Source: JADJNY01 sp046349615 (GTDB taxonomy: Bacteria; Planctomycetota; UBA1135; GCA-002686595). From it: a DNA stretch of 64,000 bases. The first letter of the stretch is position 1. Each line of letters opens with the position of its first letter. The translations under genes and the position numbers were made by a program. The notes below the pieces were generated by a model, which saw only the letters and a program-made list of their open reading frames with translations, was not told the DNA's origin and searched no databases. Location of the stretch: assembly GCA_046349615.1 (NCBI GenBank), contig JAXMBZ010000012.1, positions 62,001 through 126,000 on the forward strand, in the 5' to 3' direction. Positions 8,931 to 17,687 of this stretch are shown here, in pieces.

Positions 8931-8984
8931 CGTGCGAGCGCACCGACTCACCCGAACGCCACGCCACGCATCCAGGAGAACGTC

Positions 8985-9428
8985 ATGGTCCTCAAGGAAA
9001 AATGGGACGCCGACCTCAAGGCCGCGATGCTCGCGAAGAAGGACGTCGTCCGCGACACGCTCCGCCTCCTCCTCGCCGACATCAAGAAGGCGAACGTGCA
9101 GGAGGGCAAGGAGATCACGCCCGAGCTCGAGATGGAGGTCCTGCAGCGCGCGGTCAAGCAGCGACAGCAGTCGATCGCCGAGTACGACAAGGCCGCGCGC
9201 GCCGATCTCTCCGCGAAGGAACGCGCGGAGCTCGACGTCCTGCTCCAGTACATGCCGAAGCAGATGACCGAGGACGACGTGCGCCTCGCGGTGAAGTCGC
9301 TGATGGCGGAGCTCGGCGTGTCGACGAAGAAGGACATGGGCACGGTGATGAAGGCGCTGATGGCCCGTCACAAGGGCCAGGTCGACGGCAAGCTCGCGAA
9401 CAAAGTGCTCGGAGAGCTGCTCGCGTGA
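8985..9428 (+). CDS. GatB/YqeY domain-containing protein
   Basis: A 147-residue helical protein of the YqeY type: an N-terminal helical bundle (residues 1-90; DTLRLLLADIKKA is characteristic) plus a C-terminal small domain related to the tRNA-binding tail of GatB (MPKQMTEDDV onward, ending GKLANKVLGELL). The tail domain of GatB helps the amidotransferase recognise tRNA, but the role of free-standing YqeY proteins is not settled. A good ribosome site (AGGAG) lies 9 bases before the ATG. It sits 87 bp after gyrA in the same orientation and has its own likely transcription start after the gyrA hairpin. Confidence 0.88.
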   Translation: MVLKEKWDADLKAAMLAKKDVVRDTLRLLLADIKKANVQEGKEITPELEMEVLQRAVKQRQQSIAEYDKAARADLSAKERAELDVLLQYMPKQMTEDDVRLAVKSLMAELGVSTKKDMGTVMKALMARHKGQVDGKLANKVLGELLA

Positions 9429-9559
9429 CGCCGTCGCGGCAGCGCCCGTCGAACCCGCCGGGAACCGTCGCGCCTGCTCGTCGAGTCGCGTCCGCGCTGC
9501 CGTGGGAGCCGCGCGTGCTCGCGCGGAGCGCGCGACGGCTCTAGCGTCTTCGTCCTTCG

Positions 9560-11212
9560 ATGCAGGAGCCCCCCCGACCTGGAGCCGACGTCGTCGCACG
9601 ACATTCGCGGCTCGTCGCGCGCACGGCGCTGATCTCCTTCCTGACGTTGCTCTCGCGCATCGCGGGCTTCGTGCGTGAGACGAAGACCGCTGCGTTGTTC
9701 GGACACGCCTCCGCGGTCAGCGACGCCTTCATCACCGCGTGGCGCGTGCCGAACCTCTTCCGCGCCCTGATGGGCGAGGGAGCGATCGTCACCGCGCTGC
9801 AGACGGAGCTCACGCGCGTCGACCACGAACGCGGTGAAGCGGCGGGGCGCGCCTTCTTCCACTCGATGCTGCGCCTCGTCGGGCGGCTGTGCGTCGTCGT
9901 GTGCGGGCTCGCGATGCTCGTCGCGTGGTTCCTGCCCGACCACATGCCGGGAACGGATTGGAACTGGCTCGGGGAGCATCCTGCCGCCGTGCGCGAGTTC
10001 ACGGTGCGGATGCTCCCGTTCGTCGTGCTCGTGTGTCTCTCCGCGGTCGTCGGTGGCGCGCTCAACGTGCGCGGACACTTCTTCGCGCCGAGCCTCGCGC
10101 CCGTCGTGATGAACTTGGGTTGGATCGCCGCGCTCGTCGCCGTCGGCGCCTGGGTCGCAAACCGTGGGAGCGCGGGACCGGGCGACGCGGAAACGCAGAT
10201 GGACATGGCGCGGTGGCTCGCGACTTACGTGATCGTCGCGGGCGTGCTGCTGCTCGTGGTGCAGCTCCCTGCGCTGCGCAGCGTCGGGCTCGCGGGGTCG
10301 AGCTCCGCGGAGGAGCGCGCGTTGTCCCGAGCCGCGGCGTGGCGCGCGTTGCGCGCGGGGCTTCCACTCGCGCTCGGTGCCGCGGCGTACCAAGTCCACG
10401 CGCTCGTCGGAGGCGTGCTCGCGATCGCGCTCCTGCCGCAGGGCGGCTCGTCGCTGCTCTACTACGTGACGCGCTTGCAGCAGCTCCCGCTGTCGCTCGT
10501 CGCCATCGCCGCGACGAGCGCCGTGTTCCCCGTGCTCAGCGCGCTCGGCGAGAAGCGCGAGCTCGCCCGTCTGCGCGAGCTGCACGACAAGACGCACCTC
10601 GCGGTCGCCTACGTCGCGGTGCCGGCGAGCCTCGGGCTCGCGCTCTTCGCGGAGCCGATCCTCGCCGCCTGCTTCCAGCACGGAGAGTTCGCCGCGGCGG
10701 GCGTCGACCGGGCGGTGTGGGGGCTGCGCGCCCTCGCGCTCGCGATCCTGCCGGCGGGCGCGGCGGGCCTCGTCGCTCGGACCTACTACGCCGTCGGGAA
10801 GCCGGCGACGCCGGTCTGGGTCGCGGCGGGGCTCGTCGTCGTCAACCTCGGCCTGTCCGTCGGCGCGGTAGCCGGACTCGGGCTCGACCTCGAGGGCCTA
10901 GCGTGGAGCACGACCGTCTGCGCCTGGCTCAATCTCGCGCTGCTCCTGCCCGGGCTGCGCTCGCGCCTCGGCCTGCCGCCCTCTCGCGAGCGGGTCCTCT
11001 CGCGGCTGACGCGGATCGCGCTCGCCGCGGGAGCGAGCACCGGGCTCGCCTTCGGGGTTTGGCTGGCGTTCGAGCGCGCCAACGGATCTCTCGCGCTGCT
11101 CGGGCTTTGCATCCTCCTGTCGGTGGTCTTGTATGGGGCTTTCTCGCACCTTCTCGCGCTCGAGGAGTGGAGAGAGCTACTCTCCAGGGTGCGGAAGAGA
11201 GCGGCCGGATAG
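9560..11212 (+). CDS. murJ: Lipid II flippase MurJ
   Basis: Integral membrane protein of 550 residues with about 14 hydrophobic segments, matching the MviN/MurJ branch of the MOP exporter superfamily. It should flip undecaprenyl-linked peptidoglycan precursor to the periplasmic face. The N-terminus SFLTLLSRIAGFVRETKTAALFG and the following VPNLFRALMGEGAIV block are diagnostic. Charged residues of the central cavity (R near 33, the R-x-E pair following it, D/E in TM segments) are retained. The start is the ATG directly upstream of a short cytosolic N-terminus. With dapF in the same window it indicates active peptidoglycan synthesis. Confidence 0.93.
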   Translation: MQEPPRPGADVVARHSRLVARTALISFLTLLSRIAGFVRETKTAALFGHASAVSDAFITAWRVPNLFRALMGEGAIVTALQTELTRVDHERGEAAGRAFFHSMLRLVGRLCVVVCGLAMLVAWFLPDHMPGTDWNWLGEHPAAVREFTVRMLPFVVLVCLSAVVGGALNVRGHFFAPSLAPVVMNLGWIAALVAVGAWVANRGSAGPGDAETQMDMARWLATYVIVAGVLLLVVQLPALRSVGLAGSSSAEERALSRAAAWRALRAGLPLALGAAAYQVHALVGGVLAIALLPQGGSSLLYYVTRLQQLPLSLVAIAATSAVFPVLSALGEKRELARLRELHDKTHLAVAYVAVPASLGLALFAEPILAACFQHGEFAAAGVDRAVWGLRALALAILPAGAAGLVARTYYAVGKPATPVWVAAGLVVVNLGLSVGAVAGLGLDLEGLAWSTTVCAWLNLALLLPGLRSRLGLPPSRERVLSRLTRIALAAGASTGLAFGVWLAFERANGSLALLGLCILLSVVLYGAFSHLLALEEWRELLSRVRKRAAG

Positions 11213-11262
11213 GCGGGAGCGCCACCGCTGCCCAATTTGTGCTACCGTCGTAACCTTCGAAC

Positions 11263-11278
11263 CCACAAGATATAGGGG
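11263..11278. promoter_or_regulatory. Probable NrdR box upstream of the ribonucleotide reductase gene
   Basis: CCACAAGATATAGGGG reads on the other strand as a CTATATCTTGTGG core, which fits the NrdR-box pattern known for ribonucleotide reductase promoters (ACACTATATCTTGTGT-like). It stands out as an AT-rich island in GC-rich DNA. NrdR boxes usually occur in pairs about 31 bp apart; only one strong copy is visible, with a poor match near 11293-11308. I infer nucleotide-dependent repression by NrdR. Confidence 0.6.
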
Positions 11279-11509
11279 CCGGCCTCCAGCGTTTTATTTT
11301 GCAAGGGGCCTTTCGGGGAGGGCATGATCCGCCCTTGCCTCGCGTGTCGGGCGGCCCTCGTCGGGGCCGAGGGGACTTGTCCTAAATGCCTGTATTTCAG
11401 GCTTTTACGACACCCCTTTGTCCCTGCCGAACGACGTCTGCGCAGGCTGCCTCGTCGGCGATGGTCGCCGAACCTGGCCCGCCCACCTGCCCCCCTACGG
11501 AAAACGATC

Positions 11510-14197
11510 GTGAAGTCCTCCGCGCCCTCGCTCCCCAAGACCGGTCGAGCCGCCGAAAGCCGTACCGCCGTGGACGCCCTCGCAGAACTCGAGGCCATCG
11601 CGCCGCCGCGCGACCTCCCCGAACCCGATCTGACCGAGAACGCGCGCACGGTGCTCGAGCGTCGCTACCTCAAGAAGGACCCGACGACGGGCAAGGTCTG
11701 CGAGACCCCGCGCGAGCTCCTCTGGCGCGTGTCGTCGCACATCGCGAAGGGCGAGCTCCTGTTCACGGGCGGAAGCGCGGAGAAGGCGCTGCTCGTCGCG
11801 CGCGAGTTCTACGAACTCATGGCGCTTCGCAAGTTCATGCCGAACAGCCCGACCCTGATGAACGCGGGGCGCGAGATGGGGATGCTCTCGGCGTGCTTCG
11901 TTCTCCCGGTCGAGGACTCGATCGAGGGGATCTTCGACTCGATCAAGGCCACCGCGATGATCCAGAAGGCGGGCGGCGGGACCGGCTTCAGCTTCTCGCG
12001 CCTTCGTCCGCAGGGCGACCTCGTGCGCAGCTCGGGCGGCACGACCGAGGGTCCGCTCTCCTTCATCCAGGTCTTCTCGAAGGCGACCGACGCGATCCAG
12101 CAGGGTGCGTTCCGCCGCGGAGCCAACATGGGCATCCTCCGCGTCGATCACCCCGACATCGTCAACTTCATCACCATCAAGGACAACTTGGGGATGTTGA
12201 CGAACTACAACGTCTCCGTCACGGTCACCAACCGCTTCGTGCACGAGCTGCGCACGAAGCCCGACACGGTGCACCAGGTGATGAACCCGCGCACCAAGCA
12301 GTGGTCGCCGCTCAAGAAGCGCGACGCGCAGGGCAAGGAGACCGGCGAGTTCTGGACCGTCGGCGAGATCTGGAACATGGTCATCGAGCACGCGTGGCGC
12401 ACCGGTGAGCCGGGCGTCGTGTTCATCGACCGCGTCAACGAGAAGAACCCGATCAAGAACGTCGGCCTCATCGAGGCGACGAACCCGTGCGGCGAGCAAC
12501 CGCTCCACCCGTACGACTCCTGCAACCTCGGCTCGATCAACCTCGGCGTGCTCGTGAAGGGCGAGGGCGCCAACGCGCGCTTCGACTGGGACGAGTACAA
12601 GGCGATCATCCACTCGACGACGCGCTTCCTCGACAACGTGATCGAGGTGAACAAGTACCCGATCCCGCAGATCGACAGCATGTCGAAGACGACGCGCCGC
12701 ATCGGTCTCGGCGTGATGGGCTTCGCCGACGCGCTCTACAAGCTCGGCATCCCCTACAACTCCCCCGAGGGTTGCGCGTGGGGCGAGCGCGTCATGCAGG
12801 TGCTCAACGACGAGTCGCACCTCGCGTCCGAGCTGCTCGCCGACGAGCGCGGACCGTTCCCGGCCTGGGAAGGTTCCGACTGGGAGAAGCAGGGCAGGAA
12901 GCTCCGCAACAGCTACACGACCACGGTCGCGCCGACCGGCACGATCTCGATCATCGCGAACTGCTCGGGCGGCATCGAGCCGATGTTCAGCCTCGCCTTC
13001 ATCCGCCAGGTCATGAAGGACGAGAAGGGCAAGCCGACGGTGATGCGCGAGGTCAACTACGTCTTCGAGCAGCTCGCGAAGCAGAAGGGCTTCTACTCGG
13101 ACGAGCTCGTCGACGACATCGTCACGCACGGCTCGCTCCAACACCGCGACGAGATCCCCGAGGAAGTCCGCAAGGTCTTCGTGACCGCGCACGACATCAC
13201 GCCGTACTGGCACATGAAGATGCAGTCGGCGTTCCAGCGCCACTGCGACAGCTCGATCAGCAAGACGATCAACTTCCCGAACGAAGCGACGGTCGAGGAC
13301 GTGCGCACGATCTTCGAGCTCGCGATCGACGAGGAAGTGAAGGGCGTCACCGTCTATCGCGACGGTTGCCGCGACATGCAGCCGATGGCGCTCAAGCACT
13401 CGCAGAAGGGCGGCGAGAGCACCGACAAGAAGGCCGACGTCGCTCCGAAGGCGGTGTCCAAGGCCGGCTGCAGCGAGAGCGCGGATACGGACATGAAGCC
13501 GAAGGTCGGCCTCGAGAGCTGCTCCGCCGCTCCCGCGACGACGGCGACCCCGTCCGAGTCCGGGCTGCGCGTGCGCACGAGCGAGTCGGGCGACGAGGAG
13601 CTCAACCCGGTCAAGCTGCCGGAGATCATGAGCTGCCTGCGCATCCGCCAGATGACGCCGTTCGGCAACATGCACGTGAAGGTGTCCGTCGATCCGATCT
13701 CGGGTCGCGAGCGCGAAGTGTTCGCGCAGCTCGGCAAGGGCGGCGACGTCGCGAACTCCGACCTCGAGGCGATCTGCCGCATCCTCTCGCTGTGGCTGCG
13801 CTCGAACGGCAGCTTGAAGATGGCGATCAAGCAGCTCGAGGGCATCGGCAGCTCGCTCAGCGTGCCGACGAAGGACGGGCGCATCATGTCGCTCGCCGAC
13901 GGGCTCGCGACGGCGCTCGGCCGCTACCTCAAGGCGAAGGACGAGTTCGGGCTCCACTCGCTGCTGCTCGGCGGCGCGACGCCGGATCTCGCGAAGACGG
14001 ACTTCGTGCAGAAGCCGATCCTCGCCGCGGCGGCTCCGGCTCCGGCCCCCACGGCTTCGGTCCCCGCGCCGAGCAAGCCGAAGACGACGCCGCGCAACGT
14101 CGCGCAGTACAAGCTGAAGTGCCCCGCGTGCGAGAACGTCCTCGCCTTCGAGGAAGGCTGCGTGAAGTGCTACAGCTGCGGCTTCAGCCAGTGCTGA
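11510..14197 (+). CDS. nrdJ: Adenosylcobalamin-dependent (class II) ribonucleoside-diphosphate reductase
   Basis: Reduces ribonucleotides to deoxyribonucleotides using a B12-generated thiyl radical, so oxygen is not required. The core starts at LTENARTVLERRYL and contains SPTLMNAGREMGML, the nucleotide-site loop GGGTGFSFSRLRP and NPCGEQ with active-site Cys327 (numbering from this start). A long Lys/Ser linker leads to a C-terminal zinc-ribbon-like tail with CPAC, CVKC and CGFSQC thiols, probably for re-reduction. I prefer the GTG at 11510. Between the alternative ATG at 11324 and this point the codons are unusually rich in AGG, TTA, CGA and CCT. The GTG also overlaps the TGA of a short upstream frame by 4 bp. 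Starting at 11324 would add 62 residues carrying a CxxC-x10-CxxC pattern. Confidence 0.92.
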   Translation: MKSSAPSLPKTGRAAESRTAVDALAELEAIAPPRDLPEPDLTENARTVLERRYLKKDPTTGKVCETPRELLWRVSSHIAKGELLFTGGSAEKALLVAREFYELMALRKFMPNSPTLMNAGREMGMLSACFVLPVEDSIEGIFDSIKATAMIQKAGGGTGFSFSRLRPQGDLVRSSGGTTEGPLSFIQVFSKATDAIQQGAFRRGANMGILRVDHPDIVNFITIKDNLGMLTNYNVSVTVTNRFVHELRTKPDTVHQVMNPRTKQWSPLKKRDAQGKETGEFWTVGEIWNMVIEHAWRTGEPGVVFIDRVNEKNPIKNVGLIEATNPCGEQPLHPYDSCNLGSINLGVLVKGEGANARFDWDEYKAIIHSTTRFLDNVIEVNKYPIPQIDSMSKTTRRIGLGVMGFADALYKLGIPYNSPEGCAWGERVMQVLNDESHLASELLADERGPFPAWEGSDWEKQGRKLRNSYTTTVAPTGTISIIANCSGGIEPMFSLAFIRQVMKDEKGKPTVMREVNYVFEQLAKQKGFYSDELVDDIVTHGSLQHRDEIPEEVRKVFVTAHDITPYWHMKMQSAFQRHCDSSISKTINFPNEATVEDVRTIFELAIDEEVKGVTVYRDGCRDMQPMALKHSQKGGESTDKKADVAPKAVSKAGCSESADTDMKPKVGLESCSAAPATTATPSESGLRVRTSESGDEELNPVKLPEIMSCLRIRQMTPFGNMHVKVSVDPISGREREVFAQLGKGGDVANSDLEAICRILSLWLRSNGSLKMAIKQLEGIGSSLSVPTKDGRIMSLADGLATALGRYLKAKDEFGLHSLLLGGATPDLAKTDFVQKPILAAAAPAPAPTASVPAPSKPKTTPRNVAQYKLKCPACENVLAFEEGCVKCYSCGFSQC

Positions 14198-14218
14198 GCC
14201 GCGCGTAGAGCGCACGAA

Positions 14219-14249
14219 CGAGGAGGGCGGCCCCGAGCTGCCCTTCTTC
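14219..14249 (+). terminator. Likely terminator of nrdJ
   Basis: About 25 bases after the stop, AGGAGGGC (14221-14228) pairs with GCCCTTCTT (14240-14248), allowing a G-T wobble. The loop is C/G-rich and the pyrimidine-rich CTTCGTTTCC follows. The rest of the 14198-14466 gap shows nothing else identifiable. Confidence 0.55.
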
Positions 14250-14466
14250 GTTTCCAGAGTCCTCGACGAGATGCATCGCGTCCGAACGGAGCGCGTCGTG
14301 TTCGAGTCGTGCGTTCACTCACGCGTGCCGGGCGACGACGAGCCGAGAAGTCGACCCGTCCGTGTGCGCGGCGCGTTGCGAACTCGGTTCGCGGACGAGG
14401 CGGGACCAATCCAACGCACGAACCGAATCGTTGCGCAAGTGCGAGCGGCGAAGCACGGGCAGCGCG

Positions 14467-15042
14467 CTACTTCGGCTCCTTCTCGTCCTTCTTCTTCTCG
14501 GGGATCGGGCGGCCGAACACGTCGCGGCGCACGAACTTCGGCTCGGGCATCTTCTCGAAGTAGAACGACGTGCCGTCCTGGTTGGACCAGGTCATGTCGT
14601 TGTCGCCGAGCTTGACCTCGTACCGTCGCTCCTTGTTCGGTTGCTCGAACTGGAGCAGGCCCTGCTCGTTGAAGAACGAGCCGATCACGGACTTCGTCTC
14701 CATGAAGCCCGAGTCGTCGATCTCGAAGCGGTGCATGCCGGACTGGAAGTCCTTGTTGATCACGTTCTTCCCGTCCGGAGCGACGTAGCCCGTGTGGAGC
14801 TCGATCGAGAACGTGAGCCCGCTGACGAGCACGAAGCCCGCGTCGAGACGACGCGCCGCATCGAGCTTCGGAGTCTTGAGATCGCGAACGCGCCACAGCC
14901 CCTGCATCGACGCGACCTTCGCCTCGATCGACTTGCGCTCCGTCGCGCTCGGCGTGGGCTTGGCGGGATCGCGCGGGTCCTGCGCAGCGGGGAGGAGCGC
15001 GAGGACGGCGACGGCGAGACAGGGGACGGCGGCGAAACGCAT
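14467..15042 (-). CDS. Secreted protein of unknown function
   Basis: A 191-residue protein with a typical cleavable signal peptide (hydrophobic residues 6-20 ending LLPAAQ). The body has alternating polar and hydrophobic stretches expected of a small beta-barrel: MQGLWRVRDL, GFVLVSGLTFSIEL, RFEIDDSGF, RRYEVKLGDNDMTWSNQDGT and SFYFEKM. That pattern resembles the lipocalin-like secreted proteins common in planctomycetes, but I cannot place it in a named family. The tail is strongly charged (KKKDEKEPK). The start is the ATG that gives the signal peptide; the longer open frame upstream is not coding in character. Lone gene, divergent from dsbD. Confidence 0.75.
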   Translation of the reverse strand: MRFAAVPCLAVAVLALLPAAQDPRDPAKPTPSATERKSIEAKVASMQGLWRVRDLKTPKLDAARRLDAGFVLVSGLTFSIELHTGYVAPDGKNVINKDFQSGMHRFEIDDSGFMETKSVIGSFFNEQGLLQFEQPNKERRYEVKLGDNDMTWSNQDGTSFYFEKMPEPKFVRRDVFGRPIPEKKKDEKEPK

Positions 15043-15441
15043 GGCGGCACCGAAGAAGGGACGAGTGGAGACGACGACGCGGCAGAGCATAGATCGGCGT
15101 GCATGCACGGCGCCAAGAGCCTCGGCTCCCTGCGACGACGATCGCGGAGCGGAGCTGGGAGCGCGAGTCCGTTTCCGGGCCGAGAAGCCGTGCCGGAGCG
15201 ACTCCGGGCGATTCACGCCGCGAGACCGAGTGGTCGCCCCGCTCGACACGAGCGAGCGCTCCGTGAATCGAACGAGCGCCGTTCGCCCGGGCATCGCCGC
15301 CGCGCCAACCGTCCTCTTACGGCCTTTCGCACGGCTCGAACGCGCCGCGTGCACTCCGCCCCCGTAGCCCGGCGATCGCGCGCCCGATGCTAGGATCGTG
15401 CGCTCGTTTCCCGGTCGCACGGACCTGGAGCGCACCCCCCG

Positions 15442-17529
15442 ATGAAGCACCTTCTCCTCCTGCTCCTCGCCGTCACCGGCTTCCTCCCGCTCGCCACGGC
15501 GCAGGACAAGAACCACGCGAAGGCCTCGCTCTACGCGCGCGAGGTCGACGGCGTCGTCCGCATCGCGATCGAGGTCAAGATCGACAAGGGCTGGCACCTC
15601 TACCACGGCCCGACGCCGGAGGAGATGGGGACGCCGGGCGCCGTCGGCACGCCGACGACGATCGAGTTCGAGGGCAAGGACCTCGAGTTCGGCGAGTTTC
15701 GATTCGCGACGGCTCCGCATCCGGAGGAGCAGGACTTCGGCGAGGACGAGAAGCCCACGATCTACGAGCACCGCGGCACGGTGACGATCTTCGCCATCGC
15801 GACGAAGTCGGATCCCGCCGCGAAGCCCGACACGATCACGGCGTCGATGAAGGGCCAGACGTGCCTCGACGGTCCCGGCGGGATGTGCTTCCCGTACTCG
15901 GAGGAGTTGCGCAGCAAGGGCGCGGGCAAGGACGAGCTGTTCGCGAACTTCGCCGCGATCATGGATCCGAAGGTGGATCCGACCGACCCGAAGCTCCCCG
16001 CGAGCGGCGGCGCGGAGAGCATGGGTGACGCGGCGCATTCGGGCGGGGCGGAGGCGAACGGGAGCGCGAACTCCAACGCGGGCACGAACACGAACCCGAC
16101 CGGCGCGGGCACGACGACGGACGCGAGTTCGAATGGCGCGAAGCCGGTCGCGCCGAACGACGCGACGCCGAAGAGCACGCCGAGCTCGACCACGGACGGC
16201 TCGGTGGCGCCCAAGGACGAAGGCTTGCTCGCGTTCCTGCTCTCGGCGGTGTTCTGGGGCGTCTTCACACTCTTGATGCCCTGCACCTACCCGATGATCC
16301 CGATCACGATCTCCTACTTCACGAAGCAGGCGACGCAGCGGCAGACGAGCGGGCTCTCGCTCTCGATCGTGTACGGCCTCGGCATCGTGCTGATCTTCGT
16401 CGTGATCGGGCTCGTGATCGGTCAGGCCGTGATCCCGTTCGCACAGCACCCGGTGACGAACCTGTTGATCGGCACCGTGTTCGTCGTGTTCGCGCTGTCG
16501 CTCTTCGGCCTCTTCAACCTGCAACTCCCGTCGTTCCTGATGAACGCGGCGGGCGCGGCGTCGATGAAGGGCGGCTACCTCGGCGTCTTCTTGATGGGCG
16601 CGACGCTCGTCGTGACGTCGTTCACGTGCACGGCGCCGTTCGTCGGCGCGCTGCTCGGCACGGGGGCGGCGAGCGGCGACCTCGGCCGCATCGCGCTCGG
16701 CATGGCGGTGTTCGGCGCGACGATCGCGATCCCGTTCGCGGCGCTCTCGATGCTGCCCGGCAAGCTCAAGGCGATGCCGAAGAGCGGCGAGTGGATGCAC
16801 ACGCTCAAGGTCACGATGGGCTTCATCGAGCTCGCGGCCGCGCTGAAGTTCCTCTCGAACGCGGACCTCGTGTGGAACTGGCAGTTCCTGTCGCTCGAGA
16901 TGTTCTTGTTCCTCTGGACCGGCATCTTCGCGGTCGCGGCGCTCTACCTGTTCGGCCTGATCCGCCTCGAGGAAGAGGGCACGGACCGCATCTCGTCGGG
17001 ACGCATGGTCGCGGGGCTCTTCTTCGCGCTGCTCTCGATGTACTCGCTGTACGGCGCGCTCGGGAACAAGCTCGACCCGATCATGACGGCGATCGCGCCG
17101 AACTACTCGAACGCGTCGGGCGGCGAAGGACACGGCGTGTCGCAGGCGACGACGAAGAAGAAGGGCCACACGATCGTCAAAGACGACTTCGAGGCCGCAT
17201 GCGCGCTCGCGCGTCAGGAGAAGAAGCTCGTGATGGTCAACTTCACGGGCTTCACGTGAGTGAACTGCAGGCAGATGGAAGGCTCGGTCTTCCCTGCCCC
17301 GGCGGTCGCCGGAATCCTCGAGCCGAACTACGTCGAAGCGCGCCTGCACTGCGACGGTGGTCCGCGCATGGACGAGAACAACGCGCTCCAGAAGAAGCTC
17401 ACGGAGATCGCGGGTCAGCCCGTGTACGTGATCTGGGAGCCGGTCGAAGGCAAGAAGCTCGGCGAAGCGAACGGGCGCGTCTTCGAGAAGGACTTCATCG
17501 AGTTCTTGAAGAAGCCGTTGAAGAAGTGA
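15442..17529 (+). CDS. dsbD: DsbD-type thiol:disulfide interchange protein, predicted selenoprotein (Sec at TGA 17257-17259)
   Basis: Transmembrane reductant carrier in three parts. A signal peptide and N-terminal DsbD-alpha-like domain carry a Cys pair (C141, C149). About eight membrane segments follow with one redox Cys in MPCTYP (C281) and one in FTCTAP (C396). The C-terminal thioredoxin-like domain comes last. In that last domain the frame meets TGA where the first active-site Cys belongs: VNFTGFT-TGA-VNCRQMEG. Read as selenocysteine this is U606-V-N-C609, and the protein continues for a normal 695 residues. Relatives have C-x-x-C there. A SECIS-like hairpin follows at 17270-17298. The alternative is a broken gene or a TGC-to-TGA error. 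The intact downstream frame, its codon use and the hairpin argue against that. Upstream GGAG supports the ATG. Confidence 0.88.
17270..17298 (+). promoter_or_regulatory. SECIS-like hairpin for the dsbD UGA
   Basis: It begins 10 bases after the TGA and lies inside the coding frame. GGCAG (17270-17274) pairs with CTGCC (17294-17298). After a two-base AT bulge on the 5-prime side, GGAAG (17277-17281) pairs with CTTCC (17289-17293). The loop is GCTCGGT. All ten pairs are Watson-Crick. Spacing, a bulged U and a G-containing GGU loop match what is known of the E. coli fdhF SECIS that binds SelB. Confidence 0.8.
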
Positions 17530-17534
17530 CGGTG

Positions 17535-17569
17535 CGCTTGGCGCTCGCGTGACCTGCGAGCGCGAAGCG
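17535..17569. terminator. Hairpin between convergent dsbD and feoB
   Basis: GCGCTCGC (17541-17548) pairs with GCGAGCGC (17556-17563). Outside one G-G mismatch, CGCTT (17535-17539) pairs with AAGCG (17565-17569). It starts 5 bases after the dsbD stop and could serve both converging transcripts. Confidence 0.55.
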
Positions 17570-17687
17570 TGCGGCGACGTTCGGCGGCAGGTCGAATTCG
17601 CGGCGTGCATTCGCGCCATGCGCTGCAGGATCGAGCGCACCGCCAGCCACGACTCGGTGCTGCGCGGCGAGTGCGTATCGCGCTCGC

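Noticed and set aside
6078..9599. A 1173-codon open frame opposite gyrA
   Set aside because: Antisense shadow of a conserved gene with no recognisable domain or start context.
15442..17529. dsbD as a pseudogene or as two separate genes split at 17259
   Set aside because: The downstream part continues the same domain in the same frame and is intact. It has no ribosome site of its own, and a SECIS-like hairpin follows the TGA at the right distance.
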